Below are positions 1 through 6,803 of a stretch of 57,005 bases of DNA, in pieces. The notes under the pieces are model-generated. The model was given only the letters and a program-made list of their open reading frames with translations. It was not told the origin of the DNA and did not search any database. The position numbers and the translations under genes are program-made. Numbering within the stretch: the first letter of the stretch is position 1; each line of letters starts with the position of its first letter. The DNA is from a virus, in the IMG/VR virus record IMGVR_UViG_3300025667_000005, positions 1-57,005 of that record. One strand, 5' to 3'.

Positions 1-159
1 ACCACCACAATGGTCGCATGGGACATCTTTCTCTATTTCGTGGCAGCCATTCCAGCCACCCACCTCTATGTCTAGATCATCACAGTAGAGGACGTGGCAC
101 GAGTGTGAGCAGAAATACGATCTATCCTCCACGTCATCGTGGTCATGAATGTGTGCCAT
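1..159 (-). CDS. Cys/His-rich small protein, C-terminus cut by window edge
   Basis: Hand translation of the minus strand gives 53 codons without a stop, from an ATG at 159 that overlaps the stop of the upstream gene (TAATG). The fragment contains CSHSC near residue 17, then further single cysteines and CDHC near residue 48, a spacing that suggests one or two zinc-binding knuckles. No family is recognised. It is the last gene visible in the left-hand run of small, translationally coupled genes, which in phages commonly encode host-interaction proteins (inference). The true C-terminus lies outside the window. Confidence 0.6.
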   Translation of the reverse strand, partial: MAHIHDHDDVEDRSYFCSHSCHVLYCDDLDIEVGGWNGCHEIEKDVPCDHCGG

Positions 160-470
160 TAGTATAGATGCTCACCACGAGCCATACCATCCATGAAACT
201 CTCCACAGTCCTCTCCACGGAGTCACATATCTCTGTGATTCTGTCGTCGGAGAAGTCAGCGAGAGCGTCCTGTATGTGTGACCGTAAGTCCTCCGTGTCC
301 TCAGGAAGCCTGTCTAAGTCCCACTTAATGTTGGCTGCCCAGTCACTCACTTTGATCAGCCGTGATATATCCACGTCTGACTCGTTCGTGACAAAGAGTT
401 CGCTGAGTATCATGCTCACATCTACACCGTCATGCCATTGGCGATAAGGGGTGCGCTTGTTCGTTGTCAT
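159..470 (-). CDS. hypothetical small acidic protein
   Basis: This 103-residue protein is not recognised. It is strongly acidic, with a likely helical C-terminal half (around residues 50-95) rich in Asp, Glu and Arg, and has no signal peptide or membrane segment. Its start overlaps the stop of the gene before it by four bases (ATGA), and its own stop overlaps the next start (TAATG), so it belongs to the leftward operon of small genes. The coupled arrangement supports a real gene; no function can be assigned. Confidence 0.6.
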   Translation of the reverse strand: MTTNKRTPYRQWHDGVDVSMILSELFVTNESDVDISRLIKVSDWAANIKWDLDRLPEDTEDLRSHIQDALADFSDDRITEICDSVERTVESFMDGMARGEHLY

Positions 471-802
471 TGTGCCACCCGTCCGCTAATCTCTATTTCA
501 ATAGCGTCAACGAGGTTAGCGAAGTTGTGTTCGTTCAGGAAAATGGAGACATCGCCGATGTTTAGGACTACAAACGGTTCTGCCCCGTCTACCTGCCCGG
601 CGGTGACTAATGTTCCTTGGGATGCGCGTGGGGTGTGGATGGTGACTCGGTTAAAGTCATGGCCTTCACCCACCCGACGGAACTCAACAACCTCAACCGA
701 TAGGCGGTCTCCGGATTGGTCGTACTCCGATACCCATCTGGCTGAGGTGGCGATGGAGTTTCCGCAATCGTTTTCTTCGTGGTCAAATACTACGTTTTTC
801 AT
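467..802 (-). CDS. hypothetical protein
   Basis: A 111-residue soluble protein without a recognised domain. The pattern of alternating hydrophobic residues (for example VEVVEF, VTIHT and FVVLNIGDVSIFL) suggests a mainly beta fold. Its ATG overlaps the stop of the small gene at 799-972 as ATGA and it overlaps the following gene in the same way, which is good evidence for translation as part of the operon. Function unknown. Confidence 0.6.
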   Translation of the reverse strand: MKNVVFDHEENDCGNSIATSARWVSEYDQSGDRLSVEVVEFRRVGEGHDFNRVTIHTPRASQGTLVTAGQVDGAEPFVVLNIGDVSIFLNEHNFANLVDAIEIEISGRVAQ

Positions 803-972
803 TCTACTTCTCCTTCTATTTTGTACGAATCAGATACTTCAAAAACCCTCTCGAAATCCTCCAACTCCCCATCATAAGCAAATGCAAGTTCCATTGCCTC
901 TGCATAAGACTCAGCCTTGAACTTAACTGTTCCGTAGCGTGTGTCACGAAAATCAATCTCAAACATTATCAT
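799..972 (-). CDS. small acidic hypothetical protein (57 aa)
   Basis: Hand translation of the minus strand gives a 57-residue protein beginning MIMFEIDFRD and ending in EGEVE. The ATG at 972 overlaps the stop of the upstream gene (TAATG), and its stop at 799-801 overlaps the next ATG (ATGA), so it exactly fills what would otherwise be a 170-base gap in a tightly packed operon. It is acidic, with a likely beta-alpha layout (FEIDFRD, then a YAEAMELAFAY helix). An internal ATG at 966 is an alternative start. No function is recognised. Confidence 0.65.
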   Translation of the reverse strand: MIMFEIDFRDTRYGTVKFKAESYAEAMELAFAYDGELEDFERVFEVSDSYKIEGEVE

Positions 973-1511
973 TATTGTACTGCTCCTTCTTCTTCTTTAA
1001 GAACACGCAACTCAAGCGTGTTGAATATAAGGGTGTCCCCTTCTGGGTCGCCAACAAGGTCATCGTCAAGGACGACGGCCTCACCAAGGTGTACAGAGAC
1101 GACTGTCCCCGTGATCCCGGTCTGTGTTTTGTGCTGGACACGTTTGCCGACCAGCACGGTGCGCTGGCAAGCGTCGTACAACTCTATGGGGCTAATCTGT
1201 GACCAGCCCATGCCATTCACTACCCACACTTCTCCGTTAGGGAGGACGCAAGCGTCGGATACTGAGAGGCTGCGTTGCTCGTAGTACACGTTGTGTTCAA
1301 ATGATGGGTCGCCAGTCACGGCGTTGTTGTATCGGTATACCATACCGAGGTATGACTTTGGGTCAGCCTCATGGTCAGCAGTCCACTCGTCAAGGTGCCC
1401 ATCCTTGGCAGCGTATTCGTAAGCGAAGGAGAGGGTGGTTTCTCCGGGGATGAAGTCGCTGTATTCACCTGCCCCGCTGTGGTATATCTGTACTGCGTTT
1501 ACTTTGCTCAT
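972..1511 (-). CDS. hypothetical protein
   Basis: A 179-residue protein of unknown function. The start at 1511 (MSKVNAVQIY) is preferred over a longer reading from 1559 because AGAAGGA lies about seven bases upstream and the longer N-terminus is Arg-rich and unlike a real one. The C-terminal 60 residues (LVGKRVQHKTQTGITGTVV...GEAVVLDDDL) look like a small beta-barrel domain of the kind in KOW/SH3-like folds, which is only a resemblance. The stop is coupled to the next gene. Confidence 0.6.
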   Translation of the reverse strand: MSKVNAVQIYHSGAGEYSDFIPGETTLSFAYEYAAKDGHLDEWTADHEADPKSYLGMVYRYNNAVTGDPSFEHNVYYEQRSLSVSDACVLPNGEVWVVNGMGWSQISPIELYDACQRTVLVGKRVQHKTQTGITGTVVSVHLGEAVVLDDDLVGDPEGDTLIFNTLELRVLKEEEGAVQ

Positions 1512-1562
1512 GTTGATCCTTCTCTCGCATCTCGTTTTGGCTCGTACCTCGTGCCACAAAGA

Positions 1563-1590
1563 ACACTACCGTCGTGGAATCCCGTTGCAA
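1563..1590 (-). promoter_or_regulatory. weak candidate promoter
   Basis: In the 95-base spacer upstream of the gene at 972-1511 the minus strand reads TTGCAA, 16 bases, TAGTGT, which resembles -35 and -10 boxes. The spacer is one of the few gaps in the left-hand operon. The match is modest and unverified. Confidence 0.2.
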
Positions 1591-1606
1591 CACTTATTTG
1601 GAAACT

Positions 1607-2023
1607 TTATTGCATTTCTTTTGACCAGACCCAAACATAGGTGCTTGCGCCATCTAAATGCGGACTCTTCTTCTCTTCTAGTATCCAATGATATGTGTCC
1701 CCATAGTATCCAGAAAGGCCACGGTATCCAGTCGGGTGCCCCCAATAGTCACGTGTGACCTTATTGGCATCCACCACCTCTTGCTCGCTCATTGCTGGCG
1801 TATAGAAGAAAGACCCCTCTGTTGGGTAACGCTTGGTTACGGGGAGCCTGTACGGCCAAGCGTGTCGGGGAGTTTCATTTTCTGATGTCTGCTCCAGCAA
1901 CTCTTCAAGATGCTTAAGTGTGTCAGACATTTCGTCAAGCATCCCCTGCATCTTTTCAATACCCTTAAACGCTTTCTTAAGAGAGTCTCCCTCGTAGTAC
2001 TTTTTCCATGTCTGCTCGTTCAT
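1607..2023 (-). CDS. hypothetical protein with N-terminal coiled coil
   Basis: A 138-residue protein. Residues 15-50 form a heptad-like helix (GIEKMQGMLDEMSDTLKHLE), suggesting a coiled coil and oligomerisation. The C-terminal half is rich in Tyr, Trp and Gly (GYRGLSGYYGDTYHW; YVWVW) and includes a run asking for a compact beta fold. It resembles the small polar proteins many actinophages carry in early regions, but no family is recognised. The start overlaps the stop of the preceding gene (ATGA). Confidence 0.6.
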   Translation of the reverse strand: MNEQTWKKYYEGDSLKKAFKGIEKMQGMLDEMSDTLKHLEELLEQTSENETPRHAWPYRLPVTKRYPTEGSFFYTPAMSEQEVVDANKVTRDYWGHPTGYRGLSGYYGDTYHWILEEKKSPHLDGASTYVWVWSKEMQ

Positions 2024-2298
2024 TCTTCGTCACACCTCCGGTGCATAATGAGTGGGGTGCCTTCGCCAGCCCACAAGCACAAGATGTTGTGGTCAGCAAA
2101 CTCAGAGGCTTCTTCATAGTTAAATCCATTGTTGAGCATAAGGGTACGGATTATTAAATCGTAATCATATACGGCCAATGGAACGCCCATAGCCTGTGAC
2201 GCTGTCCCCACAAGTGCGTCATCTAGATCGTCAAAGGAAATAGCAGAGGGGTTTGCGTCCCCTAAATCCATCATCATTTGTATTGGTTCTTTACTCAT
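2020..2298 (-). CDS. conserved-looking small phage protein
   Basis: A 92-residue protein. The start at 2298 (MSKEPIQMMM) is chosen because GGAG lies seven bases upstream; a reading from 2310 would consume the ribosome-binding site. The central YDYDLIIRTLML and the EEASEFADHN...GEGTPLIM segment match my recollection of a widespread phage family in which a Tyr-Asp helix is followed by a conserved EGTP motif, whose function is unknown. It overlaps the stop of the previous gene by eight bases. Confidence 0.6.
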   Translation of the reverse strand: MSKEPIQMMMDLGDANPSAISFDDLDDALVGTASQAMGVPLAVYDYDLIIRTLMLNNGFNYEEASEFADHNILCLWAGEGTPLIMHRRCDEE

Positions 2299-2617
2299 TG
2301 TAATCTCCATGTGTTGGTGCTTGTGTTGGTTTCTTCTCTAACCATTTCAGAGCCTCTTTCATGGTTAGTAAATCGTCGTTGTTATTGTCATCTCGTATGT
2401 AGATAAACCAACGGTCACCCACACGTACCACGTGCCCGACCCAGTTCTCGTGGGTGATGGTACACTCTGGTGGGTTAGTGGTTAGTTGTGATATGGAGTC
2501 ATTCAAGCACCACTCTTCTACGTGTAGCGCTCGTGAGTTGTGCGCCATGTTGATTAGGTCGTCCCTGTCCTTACGGTACATCCAGATGTCTGGTGTGGGG
2601 TCGGGGGCGTTAGTCAT
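2291..2617 (-). CDS. hypothetical protein
   Basis: A 108-residue soluble protein of unknown function. The C-terminal half alternates hydrophobic and polar residues (GHVVRVGDRWFIYIRDD) and ends in a helix (MKEALKWLEKK), suggesting a small alpha/beta domain. The start overlaps the stop of the tiny membrane-peptide gene at 2614-2694 (ATGA), so the two are probably translated together. Confidence 0.55.
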   Translation of the reverse strand: MTNAPDPTPDIWMYRKDRDDLINMAHNSRALHVEEWCLNDSISQLTTNPPECTITHENWVGHVVRVGDRWFIYIRDDNNNDDLLTMKEALKWLEKKPTQAPTHGDYNE

Positions 2618-2694
2618 AGGTTTACCGCTCTGATCAGCACTAGCGTCCCCATGAGGGTTAGCAGTACGAACATGATCCCGAGTCGTTCTAGCAT
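2614..2694 (-). CDS. 26-residue putative membrane peptide
   Basis: Hand translation of the minus strand gives 26 residues with the core LGIMFVLLTLMGTLVLI, about 17 consecutive hydrophobic residues flanked by Arg on both sides, as expected for a single membrane-spanning helix. GGAG lies six bases before the ATG, the ATG overlaps the stop of the upstream gene, and the stop overlaps the next ATG (ATGA). The coupling on both sides and exact filling of the gap argue for a genuine micro-gene. Its job is unknown; small phage membrane peptides may modulate the host membrane or lysis. Confidence 0.5.
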   Translation of the reverse strand: MLERLGIMFVLLTLMGTLVLIRAVNL

Positions 2695-2909
2695 TTCTTC
2701 ACTCCTCTGAGTATGGTTGTACGCATAGCCACAGCAGCATCTCTCTTGTTCACGTACCCCACAGCCCTACGGGTGTCCCCGTAGTCGTTGGAGTCTATGG
2801 CCATAGCGTTCATGTCCTCAATAATGGTGTTGACTGCCTCCATTAGTAGTTCATATTGTTCGTTAGTTAGTAAGAAGGTGCATTGCACACCACGTTTTCG
2901 TTTAGTCAT
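2688..2909 (-). CDS. hypothetical protein, single helical domain
   Basis: A 73-residue protein from the ATG at 2909 (MTKRKRGVQCTF). A longer reading from 2987 is rejected because it runs through the GC-rich hairpin spacer and gives a Pro/Ser/Arg-rich N-terminus. After a short basic tail comes LLTNEQYELLMEAVNTIIEDM, a typical amphipathic helix, then a basic C-terminus. This could be a small nucleic-acid-binding or regulatory protein (inference). It is the first gene after the structured spacer. Confidence 0.5.
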   Translation of the reverse strand: MTKRKRGVQCTFLLTNEQYELLMEAVNTIIEDMNAMAIDSNDYGDTRRAVGYVNKRDAAVAMRTTILRGVKKC

Positions 2910-2921
2910 TGTGTATGGCGT

Positions 2922-3007
2922 AAGCCGACTGGGGAAGGGAGCGCTCCCCCCAAGGGGGAAGGGTGGGGAGGCTCGTCGTGTGGGCACACGAACCTCCCCC
3001 AGCCGAC
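2922..3007 (-). other. GC-rich, highly structured spacer (possible terminator or RNA element)
   Basis: About 85 bases between the DUF932 gene and the gene at 2688 are far richer in G and C than the surroundings. On the minus strand GGGGAGG...CCTCCCC encloses a perfect TCGTGT/ACACGA stem with a four-base loop. It is followed by a palindrome GGGAGCGCTCCC and a CCTTCCCCCTTGGGG stretch. The outer arms CTGGGG and CCCCAG could close the whole element. There is no U-tract, so a simple intrinsic terminator is not certain; processing or attenuation are alternatives. Confidence 0.5.
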
Positions 3008-3011
3008 CGAT

Positions 3012-4070
3012 CTAGGCCATCACCACCTCTTTGATCACTTCCATGACGAGGTCATCGTCTTTGTCTGTTTTCCCGCTCACCGTGTTCATCATGTTGCGCT
3101 CGGTACGGGACGTTTCTGCTCCCTTGAGGTGATGGTTATAGGTGTTCCATGCTTGCACCACTCCCAGAGCAGTACCTGCCCAAGGTGTAACCCGTGGGTC
3201 AGTTTCCCAGAGGCGACGCACAGCGTACTGTCGGTTCTCTGCTCGGGTGACACCCGCTTGGTTGGAGTCACCTAAAGTAGGCACCGGGGATAGTTGGTTG
3301 ACAATAAGATCAAACTGCTTTTTGGTCACGTCAATAGAGGACAGTCGTTCAATCTCTGACACGATGGACTCGCCTCCAGTATGAACCAACTCAAGCGCCT
3401 TGCGAGCGTCACCCAGTTTGAGGGTACTCTTAGAAGAGTGCCGTGATCGGAAGACCTGACCATTGTTCTTAAGTCCCCAAGAGAGCGTGTTGTCACACAC
3501 TACTGCTGTGGCTGTCTGTTTGAATGTAGTGGACAGGCTCCCGTTGTGGCTAGTGGTCGCCAACAGTTGTGGACGGATAGTGAAGCCACTAGGTGTCTGG
3601 ATGTTGTCAGGTAGTTCAATGCTCACCCACGCCACTCCACCGTTCTTGAGTAGGCCAGCGGAAGCGATACTGAGGTCATCATCTAGCAGGTCTGCTACTG
3701 ACTTAAGCAACCACTCGTCATACTGGTGAATGGTGTACCCGGATCGGAATACACGAAACACCTCGTGGGTGTCAGAGCGACCTATAAGTTTGTGGTCAGG
3801 GACAGACACCGTTTTGTAGGTCAACCCATCATCATCAAAGTGATCCATGTCAGCGTCTTCAAACGCACACGGGACGCTGTAGGAAAGGTCAAACTCTTGC
3901 GCTTGCCAGTTGAACAATCGTCGCTCAACGTCTTCTACAGGGATAGCGTTAAGGTAGTGGTTAGTCTCTGTGCCTTGGTCGCTTGCTCGGTAGTGCCAAG
4001 CGTTACCTCGTTTACTGGTGAACCCGACCAGAACATTCTGGTTGAGCCACTCGCTGGTTTCTTTGCTCAT
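3012..4070 (-). CDS. DUF932 phage/plasmid-like protein
   Basis: A 352-residue protein from the ATG at 4070 (MSKETSEWLN), preferred over 4145 because GAAGGA lies about six bases upstream and the longer form overlaps the next gene. The layout matches the DUF932 / TIGR03299 family found in phages and plasmids: an N-terminal segment, a central VFRSGYTIHQYDEWL and GGVAWVSIELP core, the TAVVCDNTLSWGL motif and a helical C-terminal half. The biochemical role of this family is not established; it is often near replication or anti-restriction genes. A structured spacer follows its stop. Confidence 0.75.
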   Translation of the reverse strand: MSKETSEWLNQNVLVGFTSKRGNAWHYRASDQGTETNHYLNAIPVEDVERRLFNWQAQEFDLSYSVPCAFEDADMDHFDDDGLTYKTVSVPDHKLIGRSDTHEVFRVFRSGYTIHQYDEWLLKSVADLLDDDLSIASAGLLKNGGVAWVSIELPDNIQTPSGFTIRPQLLATTSHNGSLSTTFKQTATAVVCDNTLSWGLKNNGQVFRSRHSSKSTLKLGDARKALELVHTGGESIVSEIERLSSIDVTKKQFDLIVNQLSPVPTLGDSNQAGVTRAENRQYAVRRLWETDPRVTPWAGTALGVVQAWNTYNHHLKGAETSRTERNMMNTVSGKTDKDDDLVMEVIKEVVMA

Positions 4071-4119
4071 TGTTTCCTTCTCTCTTTTGTACCCGTGCTC
4101 TACTTGAGCAGTACCATTA

Positions 4120-4515
4120 TTACCTCCAACGCTTCTTAAAACCAACCTCGTCGTTAGATAAATCTTCTTGGGTCAAAGTACCCAACCTGTGTGTGGCTTT
4201 TTTGGTCATGTCTGCTACCATTGCTATTCGCTCCTGTAGAGCCATCACGGATTGTCTCAGCATCTCAGGTTGGCTGTCAAACAGACCCATAGCGACAAGA
4301 CGGTTCAGGTGGTTTATATGCGCTAGACCTTGAGACATTTGTGGTGACGCTTTGTGTGCGTACTCACTATGCTCCCTATCTTTGTCCAGCCTAGACAGAA
4401 GCAACTTTGCTCCATTTATTGCTGCTGCTTTTTCTTTTAGTGTCGTGTACGTACCTACGTTGTAGGTCTTGTTTCGTGCATACACTCGGGCATTAAGTTT
4501 ATTAGTCGTACTCAT
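4120..4515 (-). CDS. hypothetical helical protein
   Basis: A 131-residue, basic and mostly helical protein. The N-terminus (NARVYARNKTYNVGTYTTLKEKAAA) resembles the AP2/integrase-arm type of three-stranded beta sheet followed by a helix, which would bind DNA, but this is only a weak likeness. The rest is predicted to be long helices. Its start overlaps the stop of the upstream gene (TAATG). About 50 bases separate it from the DUF932 gene. Confidence 0.55.
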   Translation of the reverse strand: MSTTNKLNARVYARNKTYNVGTYTTLKEKAAAINGAKLLLSRLDKDREHSEYAHKASPQMSQGLAHINHLNRLVAMGLFDSQPEMLRQSVMALQERIAMVADMTKKATHRLGTLTQEDLSNDEVGFKKRWR

Positions 4516-4721
4516 TATCGTTTATCCTTCTTGTTTGTTTTACGGCGTGGCCTATGGCCACGGTCAGTTACCTTATCGGCTACCGCCTGACTTCCATCAC
4601 TACAGCGATTGAGAAATGTTAACTCGTGTTCCCAACAGGCTCCCAACGTACCTCCCGTGGGTACTATTACTTCCCCACACTTGCAGATAGCCCTCCTTGG
4701 GTAACCTTCCTGCTTAGGCAT
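4515..4721 (-). CDS. small zinc-knuckle protein with basic tail
   Basis: A 68-residue protein from the ATG at 4721. It contains CKCG near residue 12 and two later cysteines (GACW and NRC), consistent with a single zinc site, and ends in a strongly basic tail (RGHRPRRKTNKKDKR), so nucleic-acid binding is plausible. A TTG two codons upstream could also be the start. It is coupled to the next gene by TAATG. No family recognised. Confidence 0.5.
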   Translation of the reverse strand: MPKQEGYPRRAICKCGEVIVPTGGTLGACWEHELTFLNRCSDGSQAVADKVTDRGHRPRRKTNKKDKR

Positions 4722-4743
4722 TATCAAGCCATCCCTGTAACAA

Positions 4744-5088
4744 TCACTCGCATAACTTGATCACACTTATTGGTGGCTCCCACTCCGTGTCAAAGTCGTT
4801 GTCCTCTAGGTATGACCAGAACCCAAAGCAGGCACCGTCACCCTCGCATGACCCAAACCATATCCCTTCTGGGCACATCTCGTTTAGTAAATCAAAGAGG
4901 TCAGCAACATACTGCTGTATCTCTTCCTCGTCACTCGGTATTACTGGCCACGCCAGTTTCCAGCAGCGGAGAGCCTTGTCATGATTCCCTACCACGGACA
5001 GCATCGCTGTGATTAGGTCAAGAGGAAGCAGCGTGCCCTCAGATATAATATCGCCAGACGAAACGTCCAGAGTCTCAAGGTCAGCCAT
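4744..5088 (-). CDS. conserved hypothetical phage protein
   Basis: A 114-residue acidic protein. The stretch LNEMCPEGIWFGSCEGDGACFGFW is like a family seen in many mycobacteriophages and other actinophages, in which a PEG..FG...GDGA.FGFW motif is conserved; I know no function for it. Residues 25-60 are helical. The start overlaps the stop of the previous gene (TAATG). Confidence 0.6.
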   Translation of the reverse strand: MADLETLDVSSGDIISEGTLLPLDLITAMLSVVGNHDKALRCWKLAWPVIPSDEEEIQQYVADLFDLLNEMCPEGIWFGSCEGDGACFGFWSYLEDNDFDTEWEPPISVIKLCE

Positions 5089-5393
5089 TAGAAAGGCTCA
5101 TTCAAGAGATCGTCAGCATCGGCGGGTATCACGTGGAATAACTCGGAGCCGTTAAACATGAGGCGACCCTCTTTTATCTGTACAGAATAACTGTTGCCCT
5201 CTACTGTACGGGAGTCCACGAGGGCAGCCAGTACCTCACGACACGAGCGAGTGATCTCGTCAAGGAACGGTTTAAGGTTCCCCTCCCCGATCTCTTCTAG
5301 CAGGTCTGTGTAATCAGAGCGCTCTCTGTCTAGGTCAACTCCGACCTCTAGCACGAGTCTCATTCCGGTGTCTTTTTCAAATGTTGAGTTCAT
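5088..5393 (-). CDS. hypothetical protein
   Basis: A 101-residue protein from the ATG at 5393 (MNSTFEKDTG). A TTG-started form from 5429 is possible, since AAGGGT lies before it, and the choice is uncertain. The sequence is acidic, with a beta-rich start (MRLVLEVGVDL) and end (YSVQIKEGRLMFNG). It is the first gene downstream of the TTAAGG repeat array and so is the most likely target if that array is regulatory. Confidence 0.5.
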   Translation of the reverse strand: MNSTFEKDTGMRLVLEVGVDLDRERSDYTDLLEEIGEGNLKPFLDEITRSCREVLAALVDSRTVEGNSYSVQIKEGRLMFNGSELFHVIPADADDLLNEPF

Positions 5394-5450
5394 GCTGGTG
5401 ACTATAGCAGTGGGAAAACCCAGACACAACGGTACCCTTAAAATACCCCC

Positions 5451-5486
5451 TTAAGGCGCTTTTTAAGGCCCTTCTTAAGGTGTACT
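5451..5486 (-). repeat. period-12 TTAAGG tandem array, possible operator or promoter element
   Basis: On the plus strand TTAAGG occurs at 5451, 5463 and 5475, exactly 12 bases apart, each followed by a C/T-rich half-unit (GCGCTTT-, CCCTTC- and TGTACT-like). A related CCTTAA lies at 5436-5441. On the minus strand this is three CCTTAA boxes on roughly one face of the helix, in the spacer between the gene at 5485-6027 and that at 5088-5393. It may bind a regulator or be a degenerate tandem duplication. Confidence 0.45.
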
Positions 5487-6027
5487 AAAAACCTTGATCT
5501 TTCGGGCCAGAAGAGCCACGCAATCGTGGGTCATTCTTCCAGTCATCTCCGGGGGCAGTGAACGGCCACTTTGCTCCCATAGACACACGCTCTTTTATCT
5601 TAAGTTTGCGTAAAGGGGCGCCAGTATCGGGATGGACTTCAGGATTGGATTCTTTTTGTGCCCTGTAAGAAGCGAGGGCATCAACACCCTGACGGGCGTA
5701 TGGTAAAGCAGACGAACTAGAAGCGATAGCCATACCAGAAACAGGATCAATGGCACCGGTGGCTGCCCCGGCTAGACCGAGAGCAACACTAGCAACTGTC
5801 CCCACCTTAGTGCCCAACGTGGACTTGCCCCATGTCTCTTTGTAGTGTGCCTTCGCTGAGTCAACCATCTCAACCATATCGTCCTGAGGACGGTGGAGGT
5901 CATCAAAGTTGTAGTCTGGGTCAGGCGCAAACAAATCCCATTGTGGGCTGGTCAGGTTTCGGTGTAGTTGACGCAAGCCCTCCCCACCATCACGGTCACG
6001 GTTAACGTCCCGCACAGGCCGGTTCAT
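5485..6027 (-). CDS. hypothetical protein with a Gly/Ala-rich hydrophobic segment
   Basis: A 180-residue protein from the ATG at 6027, which overlaps the upstream stop (TAATG); a GTG reading from 6051 is less likely. A hydrophobic, small-residue stretch near residues 70-105 (VGTVASVALGLAGAATGAI and the following residues) could be a membrane-interacting helix. Both flanks are charged. In context with its two polar neighbours it might be a minor virion or ejected protein, but this is inference only. Confidence 0.5.
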   Translation of the reverse strand: MNRPVRDVNRDRDGGEGLRQLHRNLTSPQWDLFAPDPDYNFDDLHRPQDDMVEMVDSAKAHYKETWGKSTLGTKVGTVASVALGLAGAATGAIDPVSGMAIASSSSALPYARQGVDALASYRAQKESNPEVHPDTGAPLRKLKIKERVSMGAKWPFTAPGDDWKNDPRLRGSSGPKDQGF

Positions 6028-6380
6028 TACTCTTCTTCGGGTGGTTGCCACCCAGAGGTACGTAACTCACGTTCAGCGAGGTCATGGAATGAGGCGTTAG
6101 CGCTGTTTGATTGGCTATACTCTTTTTTCATCTCAGAAACCTGATCGTGATCAAGGTAGTTGTTGAGGTCACCACCAACATTTTGTAGAATGCTAATGGT
6201 GTGAGCAGCAGCCGATCCCTTAGCGTGAGTCTCGTCCCAGTGGGAGGCTAGGTGTTGCCACTCAACGGAGTGTGCCCCGTTCTCAGCCATCTCGCGCAGC
6301 ATGTCAGTGTTGTCGCTGTGTGTGCCACCCTCTTGGGTGAGCCGGTGTAGTTCTTCGGCGTGGTCATCATTAATGGGCAT
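6027..6380 (-). CDS. hypothetical protein, paralogue of the next-door gene
   Basis: A 117-residue polar, His-rich protein. It shares a layout with the protein at 6380-6766: an N-terminal His/Glu helix, then SVEWQHLASHW against SVEWAHMSSKL, then FHDLAERELR against FQSLAQRTLQ, and an acidic C-terminal tail (PPEEE against PEPEEE). This suggests a tandem duplication. Start and stop are coupled to the neighbours by TAATG. Function unknown. Confidence 0.55.
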   Translation of the reverse strand: MPINDDHAEELHRLTQEGGTHSDNTDMLREMAENGAHSVEWQHLASHWDETHAKGSAAAHTISILQNVGGDLNNYLDHDQVSEMKKEYSQSNSANASFHDLAERELRTSGWQPPEEE

Positions 6381-6766
6381 TAGTTAATCTCCTCTTCGGG
6401 TTCTGGGAACCCCCCTGTAAAGTGGTTATTGCTGAACTCTTCACCGTACTCGCCACCGGGAACTTCCGATGTCGGTTTGTTCTCTGGGCCAATGCTACCA
6501 CCAGAGTCTACATGGTTTTGGAGAGTGCGCTGTGCGAGTGATTGAAAGTCAAACAACACCCTGTCTTCATGACGGGCACTAATGGCACCGCCACCAACAA
6601 GACCTAACTTTGATGACATATGTGCCCACTCAACAGATAATGGATCACCATTAGCGCCAAGGTGTTCTCGTACATCTGCGGCGTGCTGAGTCGCTGGGTA
6701 TAAGTCAACACCATTTTCTATGTGAGCACGTAGACTGGTGTGTTGGTCGGGATTGAGTAAAGTCAT
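6380..6766 (-). CDS. hypothetical protein, paralogue of the next-door gene
   Basis: A 128-residue protein with the same order of motifs as the product of 6027-6380: SVEWAHMSSKL near residue 45 and FQSLAQRTLQ near residue 75. AAAGGA precedes the ATG. A Gly/Pro/Glu-rich tail (residues 90-128) looks disordered. It follows the secreted transglycosylase-like gene after a short spacer. Function unknown. Confidence 0.55.
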   Translation of the reverse strand: MTLLNPDQHTSLRAHIENGVDLYPATQHAADVREHLGANGDPLSVEWAHMSSKLGLVGGGAISARHEDRVLFDFQSLAQRTLQNHVDSGGSIGPENKPTSEVPGGEYGEEFSNNHFTGGFPEPEEEIN

Positions 6767-6803
6767 AAGGGGTTCCTTTAAGGGCTACCAACAGTATAGC
6801 AGT

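Noticed and set aside
2909-2987. N-terminal extension of the gene at 2688 to 2987
   Set aside because: It passes through the GC-rich structured spacer and gives an implausible Pro/Ser/Arg-rich start; the ATG at 2909 fits better.
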